Assembly (NCBI RefSeq): GCF_001428025.1
Contig: NZ_LMSC01000007.1
Span: 817,801 to 881,800, forward strand
Length of the DNA: 64,000 bases
Source: Phycicoccus sp. Soil748
GTDB taxonomy: Bacteria; Actinomycetota; Actinomycetes; Actinomycetales; Dermatophilaceae
Reading direction: 5' to 3'
Translations under genes and position numbers: made by a program
Shown here: piece after piece, positions 26,801 through 35,920 of the stretch
How the letters are laid out: every line of letters begins with the position of its first letter
Position numbering within the stretch: the stretch's first letter is position 1
Notes under the pieces: generated by a model
What the model was told of the DNA's origin: nothing
What the model saw: only the letters and a program-made list of their open reading frames with translations
Database searches by the model: none

Positions 26801-27967
26801 GTGCACGTCGTCATCGCCCCGGACTGCTTCACCGGCACCCTCACCGCCCAGCAGGCCGCGCAGGCCATGGCCGACGGCTGGGCCCAGACCGCACCGCAGG
26901 ACCTGCTGACCCTGCTGCCCCTGTCGGACGGCGGCCCGGGCTTCCTCGACGTGCTGGGCTCGGCGCTCCCGGAGGCGCAGACCCTGGCCGTCACCGTCGC
27001 CGACCCCCTGGGTCGGGAGGTGCCCGCCGCCGTGCTCGTGGTCGAGGACGGCGCGCGACGCACCGCGTACGTCGAGTCCGCCCAGTCCGCCGGGCTCCAC
27101 CTGCTCGACGCGGGCGAGCGCAACCCCGCCCTGACCAGCACGTGGGGAGTGGGCCAGCTGCTCGAGGCGGCGCTGTCCATGGGGGCCACGCGCATCGTCG
27201 TGGGGCTGGGCGGCAGCGCCACCAACGACGGGGGAGCAGGGCTGCTCGCGGCGCTCGGCGTCGGCCGCCCCGAGGACCTGGCCCGGGGCGGACTCCAGCT
27301 CGGCGACCTGCGCGACGACGCACTGTCCGGTCTGGACTCGGTGCGGGAGCGGTTCGCCGGCGTGGAGCTGGTGCTGGCCAGCGACGTCGAGTCGCCGCTG
27401 CTCGGCCTGCAGGGCGCCTCGGCGGTGTTCGCGCCGCAGAAGGGGGCCTCGCCCGAGCTCGCGCAGGCCCTCGAGGGCGCGCTGGGCAGGTACGTCGAGG
27501 TGGTGCGCCGCAGCCTTCCCGAGACGACCGACCTGCTCACGGGCAAGCCGGTGCGCCTGGACAAGCAGCCGGGCGCCGGCGCGGCGGGCGGGCTCGGCTA
27601 CGCGCTCTACCTGCTGGGCGGCCGTCGCGTGAGCGGGGTGGGGGAGGTGCTGTCCGCGGTCGGGTTCCGCGACCTGCTGGCGGCCGCCGACCTGGTCGTC
27701 ACCGGCGAGGGCAGCTTCGACTGGCAGAGCCTGCAGGGCAAGGTCGTGGCGGGCGTCGCCGCGGTGGCCCTCGAGACCGCGACGCCGAGCATCGTCATCG
27801 CCGGCCAGACCCTCGTGGGCCGCCGTGAGGCGATGACCCTGGGGCTGTCGGGCACCTATGCCGTGGCCACGTCACGCGAGCAGGTCGAGGCGGCCATGGC
27901 CGACCCGGTCGGCACGCTGGCGGCGCGCACCGCCCGCGTCGCGGCCACCTGGTCCCCCCAGCGGTAG
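26801..27967 (+). CDS. glycerate kinase (GarK/GlxK family)
   Basis: 388 residues from the GTG at 26801, preceded by GAAGGA. Glycerate 2-kinase of the GarK family phosphorylates glycerate to enter glycolysis. Family motifs: APDCFTGTLTAQQA at the N-terminus, LPLSDGGPGFLDVL, VGLGGSATNDGGAGLL near 129-143, and KQPGAGAAGGLGYAL near 258. Length is normal. The M. tuberculosis orthologue is next to erpA, as here (103 bases upstream of erpA, same strand). Confidence 0.9.
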   Translation: MHVVIAPDCFTGTLTAQQAAQAMADGWAQTAPQDLLTLLPLSDGGPGFLDVLGSALPEAQTLAVTVADPLGREVPAAVLVVEDGARRTAYVESAQSAGLHLLDAGERNPALTSTWGVGQLLEAALSMGATRIVVGLGGSATNDGGAGLLAALGVGRPEDLARGGLQLGDLRDDALSGLDSVRERFAGVELVLASDVESPLLGLQGASAVFAPQKGASPELAQALEGALGRYVEVVRRSLPETTDLLTGKPVRLDKQPGAGAAGGLGYALYLLGGRRVSGVGEVLSAVGFRDLLAAADLVVTGEGSFDWQSLQGKVVAGVAAVALETATPSIVIAGQTLVGRREAMTLGLSGTYAVATSREQVEAAMADPVGTLAARTARVAATWSPQR

Positions 27968-27991
27968 GCACGACGTACAGTGGTGTGCGCG

Positions 27992-28005
27992 GGGGAACAT
28001 TCCCC
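27992..28005. promoter_or_regulatory. inverted repeat upstream of erpA
   Basis: GGGGAA (27992-27997) and TTCCCC (28000-28005) are perfect arms with a 2-base CA spacer, centred about 73 bases upstream of the erpA ATG and 31 bases after the glycerate kinase stop. This size and position suit an operator for a dimeric regulator overlapping a promoter, but no matching -35/-10 is obvious. Chance occurrence is possible. Confidence 0.4.
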
Positions 28006-28070
28006 GCACCCCGTGGGTTGGCACCGATGGTCAGCCGACCCCCGACCACCGACATGAAGGACGCATCACG

Positions 28071-28460
28071 ATGAGTGTTCAGGACCAGACCGCTCCGGCC
28101 AGCACCACGGCTCCGGCCGAGGCCGCCGAGACGACCCACGGCGTCCTCCTCTCCGACGTCGCCGCCGCCAAGGTCAAGTCCCTGCTCGAGCAGGAGGGTC
28201 GCGACGACCTCCGGCTGCGTGTGGGTGTGCAGCCCGGTGGCTGCTCCGGCTTGATCTACCAGCTCTACTTCGACGAGCGCACCCTCGACGGTGACCTCGT
28301 CCGTGACTTCGACGGTGTCGAGGTCGTCGTCGACCGCATGAGCGCCCCCTACCTCGAGGGCGCCAGCATCGACTTCGCCGACACCATCGAGAAGCAGGGC
28401 TTCACGATCGACAACCCCAACGCCGGCAGCTCCTGCGCCTGCGGCGACTCGTTCAGCTGA
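28071..28460 (+). CDS. erpA: iron-sulfur cluster insertion protein ErpA (HesB/IscA family)
   Basis: 129 residues from the ATG at 28071 with GAAGGA nine bases upstream. A-type carrier that hands Fe-S clusters to targets. The three conserved cysteines are C58 (GGCSG), C122 and C124 (SCACG). The N-terminal ~22 residues are an Ala/Thr-rich extension. Upstream is the inverted repeat at 27992-28005, and a strong terminator follows at 28485-28516. Candidate clients in this window are LipA, NadA and the Rieske protein QcrA; that link is inference. Confidence 0.94.
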   Translation: MSVQDQTAPASTTAPAEAAETTHGVLLSDVAAAKVKSLLEQEGRDDLRLRVGVQPGGCSGLIYQLYFDERTLDGDLVRDFDGVEVVVDRMSAPYLEGASIDFADTIEKQGFTIDNPNAGSSCACGDSFS

Positions 28461-28484
28461 GCCACCGCGGCGCCTGCCGCACCT

Positions 28485-28516
28485 CGAAGGGCCCCACTGC
28501 GCGGTGGGGCCCTTCG
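28485..28516. terminator. 13-bp hairpin terminator after erpA
   Basis: Arms 28485-28497 and 28504-28516 are perfect complements (core GGGCCCCAC) with a 6-base loop. It lies 24 bases after the erpA stop and 57 before the stop of the convergent flavodoxin-fold gene, so it can serve both. Confidence 0.87.
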
Positions 28517-28572
28517 TCGTGTCCGCCGTACGGCGCGCGCCCAGCCGGCCTCGCCGGGGCGGCCACGCCCGG

Positions 28573-29313
28573 TCAGCGGTACTCGGGGTTGGGGTGCTCG
28601 GGGTTGGGGTGCTCGGGGAAGTCGAAGCGCGCCCCGGCGTCCCACTCGGTGCGCTGGTTGCCGCCGACGGGGAACCCGCCCGCCGCCTTGAACATGGCGG
28701 CGAGGTGCATGAGGTTCCACGTCATGAAGGTGGTGTTGCGCTGGGTGAACTCGTTCTCCGGGCCTCCGCTGCCGGGGTCGAGGTACGAAGGCCCGGGACC
28801 CGCCTCGCCGATCCACCCCGCGTCGGCGCCCGGCGGGATGCTGAACCCGATGTGCTGCAGGCTGTAGAGGATGTTGGACGCACAGTGCTTGATGCCGTCC
28901 TCGTTGCCGGTGATGACCGCGCCACCGACCTTGCCGTAGTAGACGTACTGCCCCGCGGCGTTGGTCATCGAGGAGCCGGCGTACAACCGCTCGATCACCT
29001 TCTTGGTCACCGAGGAGTTGTCGCCGAGCCAGATGGGGCCGGCGAGGACGAGGATGTCGGCGTCGAGGATCCGGGCGAACAGCAGGGGCCACTCGTCGCG
29101 GTCCCACCCGTGCTCGGTCATGTCGAGGTAGACGCCGGTGGCGATGTCGTGGTCGATCGCCCGGACGACCTCCACCTCGACACCGTGGCTGGTCATGATC
29201 GCCGCACTGTTGTCGATGATGCCCTGGGTGTTGCTCTGCTCGGGAGAGCGCTTGAGCGTGCAGTTGACGAACATGGCGCGCAGTCCGGAGAAGTCGTGCT
29301 CGAGGTCGGTCAT
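28573..29313 (-). CDS. flavodoxin-fold NAD(P)H-dependent reductase-like protein
   Basis: 246 residues from the ATG at 29313 (GGAGG upstream). The N-terminal strand RAMFVNCTLKRSPEQSNT is a flavodoxin-like phosphate-binding loop for FMN. Other features are ILVLAGPIWLGDNSS and GGAVITGNEDG, as in NADPH-dependent FMN reductases. The C-terminus ends in a repeat PEHPN-PEHPN-PEYR, coded by a 15-bp direct repeat. Electron acceptor unknown; roles in quinone or iron-related reduction are typical for the fold. Confidence 0.85.
   Translation of the reverse strand: MTDLEHDFSGLRAMFVNCTLKRSPEQSNTQGIIDNSAAIMTSHGVEVEVVRAIDHDIATGVYLDMTEHGWDRDEWPLLFARILDADILVLAGPIWLGDNSSVTKKVIERLYAGSSMTNAAGQYVYYGKVGGAVITGNEDGIKHCASNILYSLQHIGFSIPPGADAGWIGEAGPGPSYLDPGSGGPENEFTQRNTTFMTWNLMHLAAMFKAAGGFPVGGNQRTEWDAGARFDFPEHPNPEHPNPEYR
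28581..28618. repeat. 15-bp direct repeat at the 3' end of the flavodoxin-fold gene
   Basis: Two near-exact 15-bp units (28581-28595 and 28596-28610) and an 8-base partial third (28611-28618) encode the terminal Pro/His/Glu-rich repeat. Being in frame it changes only tail length. Confidence 0.8.
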
Positions 29314-29381
29314 GGCCAAATGTTCCTCCCGCCGCCGCACCTCGGCAACGCCCACCGCGCCGACCGGGTAGGTTGCCGGAC

Positions 29382-30368
29382 GTGCAGATAGCCATCACCG
29401 GGTCCATCGCCACCGACCACCTCATGACCTTCAAGGGCAGGTTCCGCGACTCGCTGGTCGTCGAGCAGCTCGACAAGGTGTCGCTGTCGTTCCTCGCTGA
29501 CGACCTCGAGGTCCGCAGGGGAGGCGTGGCCGCCAACATCGCGTTCGGCATGGCCAACCTCGGGCAGCGCCCGATCCTGGTCGGCGCGGTCGGTGAGGAC
29601 TTCGCCGACTACCGCAGCTGGCTGGAGCGCAACGGCGTCGACTGCACCTCGGTCCACGTCTCGGACTCCAAGCACACCGCCCGCTTCGTCTGCACCACCG
29701 ACGAGGACATGGCCCAGATCGCGACCTTCTACGCCGGCGCCATGAGCGAGGCCCGCGCCATCGAGCTCGGGCCCATCGCCGACCGGGTGGGCGGCCTGGA
29801 CCTCGTGGTCATCGGGGCCAACGACCCCGAGGCGATGCTCCGCCACACCCGCGAGTGCCGTTCGCGGGGCATCCCGTTCGCGGCCGACCCGAGCCAGCAG
29901 CTCGCGTTCGCCGACGGCGAGACCATCCGCCAGCTCATCGACGGCGCCGACTACCTGCTGACCAACGAGTACGAGGCGGCGCTGACCTCCCAGAAGACGG
30001 GGTGGAGCGCGGAGGAGATCGCCGACCGCGTCACCACCCGCGTCACGACCAAGGGCAAGGACGGCGTGGTCATCGAGCGCCGGGGCGAGGAGCCGGTCGA
30101 GGTGCACGTCGCCCGCGAGGTCCGTCGCGCCGACCCGACGGGTGTGGGCGACGCCTTCCGCGCCGGCTTCCTCACCGGCCTCGCTGCCGACCTCGGGCTG
30201 CGGCACGCGGCCGAGCTCGGGTCGATGCTGGCCACCTACGTGATCGAGACGGTGGGCACGCAGGAGTACACCCTCGGCAAGGCGAGCTTCCTGCAGCGCC
30301 TCGCCGACGCCTACGGCCAGTCCTCCGCCGACGCCATCGAGCCCCACATCGCCTGCGTGGCGCCCTGA
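29382..30368 (+). CDS. PfkB-family sugar kinase, adenosine kinase-like
   Basis: 328 residues from the GTG at 29382 (homologues begin MQIA, so the TTG at 29373 is not used). PfkB fold: GSIATDHLM, the RRGGVAANIAFGMANLG segment near 50 for substrate, and the DPTGVGDAFRAGFLTGL signature (catalytic Asp) near 252. It resembles actinobacterial AdoK (Rv2202c, next to ctaC and erpA in M. tuberculosis, from memory), which phosphorylates adenosine to AMP. Substrate is therefore inferred by orthology. The aat gene follows by three bases. Confidence 0.88.
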   Translation: MQIAITGSIATDHLMTFKGRFRDSLVVEQLDKVSLSFLADDLEVRRGGVAANIAFGMANLGQRPILVGAVGEDFADYRSWLERNGVDCTSVHVSDSKHTARFVCTTDEDMAQIATFYAGAMSEARAIELGPIADRVGGLDLVVIGANDPEAMLRHTRECRSRGIPFAADPSQQLAFADGETIRQLIDGADYLLTNEYEAALTSQKTGWSAEEIADRVTTRVTTKGKDGVVIERRGEEPVEVHVAREVRRADPTGVGDAFRAGFLTGLAADLGLRHAAELGSMLATYVIETVGTQEYTLGKASFLQRLADAYGQSSADAIEPHIACVAP

Positions 30369-30371
30369 CCC

Positions 30372-31052
30372 GTGAGGGACCCCATCGAACCGCTCCCGAC
30401 GTCGTGGGAGTTCGACCTGACGGAGGTCGAGGCCGGGGAGGACCTGGTCGCGGTCGGGGGTGACCTGCGCGCCGGCACGTTGCTCGAGGCCTACCGCAGC
30501 GGGGTCTTCCCCATGGGTCTCGGCGAGCACGGCGCCCGGCCGCTGGGCTGGTGGTCGCCGGACCCCCGCGGTGTCCTGCTGCCCGGGGCGGCTCACGCGA
30601 GCCGCTCGCTGCGCCGGTCCCTGCGTCACTTCGAGATGCGGGTCGACACCGCCTTCGACGAGGTGCTCGCCGCGTGCGCCGACCCCACCCGCGACGGTCG
30701 CTGGATCACGCCTGAGATCGTCGACGCCTACACCGAGCTGCACGCCCTGGGCTGGGCCCACAGCATCGAGACCTGGCGCGACGGCGAGCTCGTGGGAGGG
30801 CTCTACGGCCTCGCGGTCGGTGGCCTGTTCGCGGGGGAGTCGATGTTCCACCGGGAGACCGATGCGTCCAAGGCCGCGGTGCTGGCCATGGCGGGCTTCG
30901 TCTTCGCCGACGGCGACCCGCGCCGGATCATCGACGTGCAGTGGGCCACCGACCACCTGCGCACCCTCGGCATCGTCTCGATACCCCGCGAGGACTACCT
31001 CGAGCGGCTCGACGCCGCCCTGGACCTCGCGCCGCCCACCTTCACGGCCTGA
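30372..31052 (+). CDS. aat: leucyl/phenylalanyl-tRNA-protein transferase
   Basis: 226 residues, GTG start three bases after the kinase stop, so co-transcribed. It adds Leu or Phe from charged tRNA to N-terminal Arg or Lys, an N-end-rule mark for ClpS/ClpAP degradation. Motifs: DLVAVGGDL, LLEAYRSGVFPMG, WWSPDPRGVLLP, and the catalytic-domain GELVGGLYGLAVGGLFAGESMF. Neither ClpS nor ClpA is in the window. Confidence 0.94.
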   Translation: MRDPIEPLPTSWEFDLTEVEAGEDLVAVGGDLRAGTLLEAYRSGVFPMGLGEHGARPLGWWSPDPRGVLLPGAAHASRSLRRSLRHFEMRVDTAFDEVLAACADPTRDGRWITPEIVDAYTELHALGWAHSIETWRDGELVGGLYGLAVGGLFAGESMFHRETDASKAAVLAMAGFVFADGDPRRIIDVQWATDHLRTLGIVSIPREDYLERLDAALDLAPPTFTA

Positions 31053-31092
31053 GGGCGGGGCGGTCCGGAGCGGTCAGCGCCGCCCGGAGCGG

Positions 31093-31380
31093 TCAGGGCG
31101 GCGCGGTCACCCTGACGCGGTACGCCGCGTAGCTGTTTCCGTCGTCGGCCGTGACCGACCGCGCGCCGAGGTAGTCCTGTCCGCGCATGCGGCACCACGC
31201 AGGGACGTCCGCGGCGGCCGCCGCGTCCGTGGCCCACACCTCCACGACGGTGCCGGGGGAGGCGTCGCGGGCGTGCTGGGCGAGGCGGATGACCGGTACG
31301 GGGCAGGCTAGCCCTCGGGCGTCCACGACCTCGACGTCGCGCTCGTGCGCTGCCGCCGTGCCCGGACCGGTGCCGCTCAC
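31093..31380 (-). CDS. TusA-family sulfur carrier/sulfurtransferase-like protein
   Basis: 95 residues from the GTG at 31380. A small one-domain TusA-like protein with the persulfide cysteine C26 in ARGLACPVPVIRLA (the CPxP motif). The N-terminal 15 residues are an extension. Its start overlaps the stop of the upstream desulfurase-like gene by three bases (GTGA), so the two are translationally coupled, and in several actinobacteria the same pair is fused. TusA proteins relay sulfur to tRNA thiolation or molybdenum cofactor; which sink it uses here is unknown. Confidence 0.85.
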   Translation of the reverse strand: MSGTGPGTAAAHERDVEVVDARGLACPVPVIRLAQHARDASPGTVVEVWATDAAAAADVPAWCRMRGQDYLGARSVTADDGNSYAAYRVRVTAPP

Positions 31381-32672
31381 AGGTGCTCGGCCCCCAGCTC
31401 GGCGCGGACAGCGGCCACCGCGGGCGCCACCTGCGCGGCGAAGGCGCGGACGTCCTCGGCTCGGTGCGGCGCCACGGAGGCGAGCGGCAGGGTCACGCGG
31501 ACGTTGCCGTGCGTCAGGGCGCCCATGGCGGCCAGCACGTGGCTCGGCTCCAGCGTGCTGGAGGTGCACGCGGACCCCGAGGCGACCGCGAAGCCGCGCC
31601 GGTCCAGCTCGCGCACCAGCGCCTCCCCGTCGGCGTACAGCGCGGAGAAGGTCACGACGTGGGGGAGGCGGTCCTGCGGGTCGCCCACCACCTCGACGTC
31701 CGGCACCGCGGCCGCGGCCTCGCGGACGAGGTCGACCAGGGCGCGTGCCTGCGCCGCGTCGGCCTCCCGGTCGGATGCCGTCTGCTGCCACGCCTCGGCG
31801 GCGGCGAGGGCGAGCGGCACCCACGGGTGGTGGCGTGAGGGGCCGTTGAGCCCGGCGTCGGGGTCGACCGGTCCGGGGCGCAGCCACCGGGTGCGCGACG
31901 GCACCACGAGCACGCCCACACCGCCGGGGCCGCCCCAGGACAGGGCGTCACCGGCGAGGACGTCGTAGTCGACGGGCGGTGCCACGCGGCCGAGGGACGA
32001 CTGGGCGTCGACGGCCAGCGGCACGCCGGCGGCGCGACAGGCCTCGAGCGCCGCCCCGAGGGGCTGGATCGTGCCGACCTCACCGTTGGCGTGCTGCAGG
32101 AAGGCGGCGACGGTCCCGGGCAGCGAGACGGCAGTGGGCCAGGCCTTGAGGTCGACCCGGCCGAGGTGGTCCACGGCCACCTCTTCGACGAGGTCGGCGT
32201 CGCCGGCGAGGGCCGCCGCGTGGCGCGCCGGGACCAGCACCGCGGAGTGCTCGACCGCCGAGGCGACCACGCGAGCCCCCCGGCGGCGGGCGGCGTGCGT
32301 GAGGCCCTGCGCCATCCAGCGCACGGCGGTGGGCCCGTCCGGGGCGAAGGCGACCTCCTCGGCCCGCACGCCCAGGCCCTCGGCGAGGACGGCCCTCGCG
32401 TCGTCGAGCAGCCGGCGGGCCGTGCGTCCCTCCCGGTGGAGCCGGCGCGGGTCGGCCCAGCCGGCGTCGACCGCGGCGGCGAGCGTCTCCCGGGCCACCG
32501 GGTGCATCGGGCCGGGGGAGGCGTCGAGCAGGACGCGACGACCGCCCTCACCGGCTCGTGCACGACCGCCGTCGCCGGCACCCCTTCGGGCGCCGTCGGC
32601 ACGGCCTGCCGAGGCGCTGCCGGGGGCACCCTCGGAGGCGTCGCCGGGGCCGTCGGGGAGGGGGTTCGCCAC
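31377..32672 (-). CDS. degenerate cysteine desulfurase (NifS/IscS-like class V aminotransferase) lacking the PLP lysine
   Basis: 431 residues. The fold matches cysteine desulfurases: ASPGPMHP near 51, EHSAVL at 141-146 (H142, the PLP-ring-stacking His), HANGEVG at 194-200 (N196), VDAQSSLGR at 221-229 (D222 present). The active cysteine loop SGSACTSSTLEPSHV has C369. But in the PLP segment GDALSWGGPGGVG (241-253) the usual His-Lys pair is replaced by L244-S245, and the Gln three residues after D222 is S225. Without the Schiff-base lysine it should not do normal desulfuration. An N-terminal Gly/Ala/Arg-rich extension (~45 residues) is unusual. Coupled by GTGA to the TusA-like gene. A scaffold or sulfur-transfer role is possible. 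Confidence 0.87.
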   Translation of the reverse strand: MANPLPDGPGDASEGAPGSASAGRADGARRGAGDGGRARAGEGGRRVLLDASPGPMHPVARETLAAAVDAGWADPRRLHREGRTARRLLDDARAVLAEGLGVRAEEVAFAPDGPTAVRWMAQGLTHAARRRGARVVASAVEHSAVLVPARHAAALAGDADLVEEVAVDHLGRVDLKAWPTAVSLPGTVAAFLQHANGEVGTIQPLGAALEACRAAGVPLAVDAQSSLGRVAPPVDYDVLAGDALSWGGPGGVGVLVVPSRTRWLRPGPVDPDAGLNGPSRHHPWVPLALAAAEAWQQTASDREADAAQARALVDLVREAAAAVPDVEVVGDPQDRLPHVVTFSALYADGEALVRELDRRGFAVASGSACTSSTLEPSHVLAAMGALTHGNVRVTLPLASVAPHRAEDVRAFAAQVAPAVAAVRAELGAEHL

Positions 32673-32768
32673 ACCCCGACGTTAGCCGCACCCTGCCCGG
32701 ACGAGCCGCATGGGCTGGAGTAGGGTTTGCGCTTGATGGCCCATCACTGTTTCGAAGAAGGTGCACCG

Positions 32769-33665
32769 TTGCGTCAGCACGACGTCTCTGCGCCGCGCCC
32801 TCACCGGCGGCGGTCCGTTAGCAGGAGATCCACCACGGCCCTCGGCCTGGCGGTCGTCGCCCTCGCCCTGTCCGGCTGTGCCGGCCGGGTCCAGGACGGC
32901 TTCCTCCCGCGTGCCGCCAGCGAGAACGGCGAGCACGTCACCCGGCTGTGGAACGGCGCCTGGATCGCCGCCCTCGCCGTGGGTGTGCTCGTCTGGGGCC
33001 TCATCCTGTGGTGCGTCGTGGCCTACCGCCGCAAGAAGGACGACACCACCCTCCCGGTGCAGCTGCGCTACAACGTGCCGATGGAGATCCTCTACACGGT
33101 CGTCCCGGTCTTCATGATCGCGGTGCTCTTCTACTACACCGCCCGTGACGAGGCCACGCTGCTCGACACCTCCAAGCACCCCGACGTCGTGGTCAACGTC
33201 GTCGGCAAGAAGTGGAGCTGGGACTTCAACTACGTCAACGAGCAGACCTACGAGACCGGCACCCAGGCCGAGCTCACGGGCCAGCCCGGTGCCGAGAAGA
33301 ACCTCCCCACGCTCTACCTGCCGGTCAACAAGCGCACCGAGTTCGTGCTCACCGCGCGCGACGTCATCCACTCCTTCTGGGTGCCGGCGTTCCTGCAGAA
33401 GCTGGACATGATCCCGGGCCGGGTCAACCGGTTCCAGGTCGTCCCGACCGAGATCGGCGAGTTCAAGGGCAAGTGCGCCGAGCTGTGCGGCGCATACCAC
33501 TCGCAGATGCTCTTCAACGTCAAGGTCGTGTCGCAGGCCGACTACGAGGCGCACATCTCCCAGCTGAAGGCCGCAGGCAACGACGGCCAGCTGGACAACA
33601 GCCTCAGCACCAAGAAGGTCATGCCCAACCAGCAGGACATCCTCAAGGACTCAGGGACCAAGTGA
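32769..33665 (+). CDS. ctaC: cytochrome c oxidase subunit II (aa3-type)
   Basis: 298 residues if translation starts at the TTG at 32769, which has GAAGAAGG at seven bases; an ATG at 32736 gives a longer product with a poorer site. The N-terminus is a lipoprotein signal with lipobox ALSGC (C37). Two transmembrane helices (about 63-85 and 106-127) anchor a periplasmic-side CuA domain, whose copper ligands are in [12 protein letters not shown], with another His in RDVIHSFW. CuA accepts electrons from the bc1 diheme cytochrome. Stop overlaps the ctaD start by one base (TGATG). First gene of ctaC-ctaD-ctaF. Confidence 0.95.
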   Translation: MRQHDVSAPRPHRRRSVSRRSTTALGLAVVALALSGCAGRVQDGFLPRAASENGEHVTRLWNGAWIAALAVGVLVWGLILWCVVAYRRKKDDTTLPVQLRYNVPMEILYTVVPVFMIAVLFYYTARDEATLLDTSKHPDVVVNVVGKKWSWDFNYVNEQTYETGTQAELTGQPGAEKNLPTLYLPVNKRTEFVLTARDVIHSFWVPAFLQKLDMIPGRVNRFQVVPTEIGEFKGKCAELCGAYHSQMLFNVKVVSQADYEAHISQLKAAGNDGQLDNSLSTKKVMPNQQDILKDSGTK

Positions 33666-35464
33666 TGGCAGCCGCAACCGAGTCGACCTCGACCTACTTC
33701 CGCTCGACGGAGGCGACCGCGACCCGCCGGCTCACCAAGGGCCAGACGGTCGTGAAGTGGATCACGACGACCGACCACAAGGTCATCGGCAACCTCTACT
33801 TCATCACCTCCTTCATCTTCTTCATGTTCGGCGGTGTGCTCGCGCTGCTGATCCGCGCCGAGCTGTTCCAGCCGGGCCTGCAGATCGTGGACAACCCCGA
33901 GCAGTACAACCAGCTGTTCACCATGCACGGCACGATCATGCTGCTGCTGTTCGCGACGCCCCTGTTCGCCGGCTTCGCCAACGCCCTCATGCCGATCCAG
34001 ATCGGCGCGCCCGACGTGGCGTTCCCGCGGCTCAACATGTTCGCCTACTGGCTCTACCTCTTCGGTGGCCTCATCGCCTCGGCCGGCTTCCTGACCCCGA
34101 GCGGTGCCGCGTCCTTCGGCTGGTTCGCCTACGCGCCGCTGTCCGACGCGTCCAACAGCCCCGGCCTCGGTGGCGACCTGTGGGTCTTCGGCCTCGCGCT
34201 CGGTGGTTTCGGCACGATCCTCGGCGCCGTCAACTTCATCACCACGATCATCTGCATGCGCGCGCCCGGCATGACGATGTTCCGGATGCCGATCTTCACC
34301 TGGACCATCCTCATCACCTCCCTGCTGGTGCTGATGGCCTTCCCGGTGCTCGCCTCCGCGCTCCTGGCGCTCGGCGCGGACCGCAAGTTCGGTGCCCACG
34401 TGTTCGACCCCAGCAACGGTGGGCCCATGCTGTGGCAACACCTGTTCTGGTTCTTCGGGCACCCAGAGGTCTACATCATCGCCCTGCCGTTCTTCGGCAT
34501 CATCTCCGAGATCCTGCCGGTGTTCTCGCGCAAGCCGATCTTCGGCTACAAGACCCTGGTCTTCGCCACCATCGGCATCGCGGCCCTGTCGGTCACCGTC
34601 TGGGCGCACCACATGTACGCCACCGGTCAGGTGCTCCTGCCCTTCTTCTCGGTCATGACGATGTTGATCGCCGTGCCCACCGGTGTGAAGTTCTTCAACT
34701 GGATCGGCACGATGTGGGGCGGCAAGCTCTCGTTCGAGACGCCGATGCTCTGGGCGATCGGCTTCCTCGTGACGTTCCTGTTCGGCGGCCTGACGGGCAT
34801 CATCCTGTCCAGCCCCGCCCTGGACTTCCACCTCTCCGACAGCTACTTCGTCGTCGCCCACTTCCACTACGTCGTGTTCGGCACCGTGGTGTTCGCGATG
34901 TTCGCCGGGTTCTACTTCTGGTGGCCGAAGTTCACCGGGCGCATGCTCGACGAGACGCTCGGCAAGATCCACTTCTGGATGCTGTTCATCGGCTTCCACA
35001 CCACGTTCCTCATCCAGCACGTGCTGGGTGTCGACGGCATGCCGCGCCGCTACGCCGACTACCTGCCCGAGGACGGCTTCACCTGGGAGAACCAGGTGTC
35101 GACCTACGGCTCGTTCCTGCTGGCCGCCTCGACGCTGCCCTTCCTCTACAACGTGTGGAAGACGTGGCGCACGGCCCCGCTCGTGGAGACCGGCGACCCG
35201 TGGGGCTACGGCGCCTCGCTGGAGTGGGCGACCTCCTGCCCGCCGCCGCGGCACAACTTCGACACCATCCCGCGCATCCGCTCGGAGCGTCCGGCGTTCG
35301 ACCTGCACCACCCGGAGGCAGCTCCCGGGGGTGGGCTCCAGGCCGACCCCGACACGCTGACGCGGATCATCGGCCCCGCCGAGGTGTCCGAGGACGAGCA
35401 CGGCCACCGCACCGGTGAGTACGACCAGGACCTGCACCCCCGGTTCCACGAGGAGCGCGACTGA
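33665..35464 (+). CDS. ctaD: cytochrome c oxidase subunit I (aa3-type)
   Basis: 599 residues. Twelve-helix core of the terminal oxidase. Heme/copper ligands visible: low-spin heme His in FTMHGTIML, the CuB site [10 protein letters not shown] with the His and crosslinking Tyr, the His pair in VWAHHMY, and HFHYV for heme a3 and heme a. Proton-channel residues of the D channel are expected in the N-terminal half and were not individually mapped. The acidic tail (about 550-599) is typical of actinobacteria. Start ATG overlaps the ctaC stop. In M. tuberculosis ctaD is elsewhere; here it is inside the operon. Confidence 0.97.
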   Translation: MAAATESTSTYFRSTEATATRRLTKGQTVVKWITTTDHKVIGNLYFITSFIFFMFGGVLALLIRAELFQPGLQIVDNPEQYNQLFTMHGTIMLLLFATPLFAGFANALMPIQIGAPDVAFPRLNMFAYWLYLFGGLIASAGFLTPSGAASFGWFAYAPLSDASNSPGLGGDLWVFGLALGGFGTILGAVNFITTIICMRAPGMTMFRMPIFTWTILITSLLVLMAFPVLASALLALGADRKFGAHVFDPSNGGPMLWQHLFWFFGHPEVYIIALPFFGIISEILPVFSRKPIFGYKTLVFATIGIAALSVTVWAHHMYATGQVLLPFFSVMTMLIAVPTGVKFFNWIGTMWGGKLSFETPMLWAIGFLVTFLFGGLTGIILSSPALDFHLSDSYFVVAHFHYVVFGTVVFAMFAGFYFWWPKFTGRMLDETLGKIHFWMLFIGFHTTFLIQHVLGVDGMPRRYADYLPEDGFTWENQVSTYGSFLLAASTLPFLYNVWKTWRTAPLVETGDPWGYGASLEWATSCPPPRHNFDTIPRIRSERPAFDLHHPEAAPGGGLQADPDTLTRIIGPAEVSEDEHGHRTGEYDQDLHPRFHEERD

Positions 35465-35466
35465 CC

Positions 35467-35868
35467 ATGAAGATCGAGTACAAGCTCTTCGTCATCCTCG
35501 CTGCCTTCTTCGCGCCGGTGGGCCTGGCCTACGGCATCTTCACCCACTGGAAGGAGCCCGTCGGCCCCGCCGGCCTGTTCCTCTCCTCCGGGCTCGGGAT
35601 CATGGTGGCCTTCTACCTGTGGGCCACCGCCCGCCGGCTCCCCGAGCGCCCCGAGGACAACCCCAGTGGTGAGATCGCCGAGCAGGAGGGCGAGTACGGC
35701 TTCTTCAGCCCGCACTCCTGGTGGCCGCTGCCCCTGGCCGCCGGTGCCGCGGTGTGCTTCCTCGGTGTCGCCGTCGGGTGGTGGCTGTTCATCATCGGTG
35801 CCGCCTTCGGCGTCGTGGCGCTCGTCGGCTGGACGTTCGAGTACTTCAAGGGCCCGCACGCAGTCTGA
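35467..35868 (+). CDS. ctaF: cytochrome c oxidase subunit IV (actinobacterial)
   Basis: 133 residues starting two bases after the ctaD stop. Four predicted transmembrane segments (about 6-24, 36-51, 82-96, 102-120). This small subunit is specific to the actinobacterial bc1-aa3 supercomplex. A terminator follows at 35881-35920, ending the ctaCDF unit. Confidence 0.92.
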   Translation: MKIEYKLFVILAAFFAPVGLAYGIFTHWKEPVGPAGLFLSSGLGIMVAFYLWATARRLPERPEDNPSGEIAEQEGEYGFFSPHSWWPLPLAAGAAVCFLGVAVGWWLFIIGAAFGVVALVGWTFEYFKGPHAV

Positions 35869-35880
35869 GCGCAGCCTGAA

Positions 35881-35920
35881 CGACAGGCGTCCCACCGCAC
35901 GGCGGCGAGGGCGCCTGTCG
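35881..35920 (+). terminator. hairpin terminator after ctaCDF
   Basis: CGACAGGCG (35881-35889) pairs with CGCCTGTCG (35912-35920). With further TCC/GGG pairing including one G-T wobble the stem reaches 12 positions around a ~16-base loop. It lies 13 bases after the ctaF stop. Confidence 0.75.

Noticed and set aside
33542-35449. 635-residue - strand open frame opposite ctaD
   Set aside because: Shadow of ctaD; rich in Glu, His and Arg as expected for the reverse frame of a hydrophobic gene.
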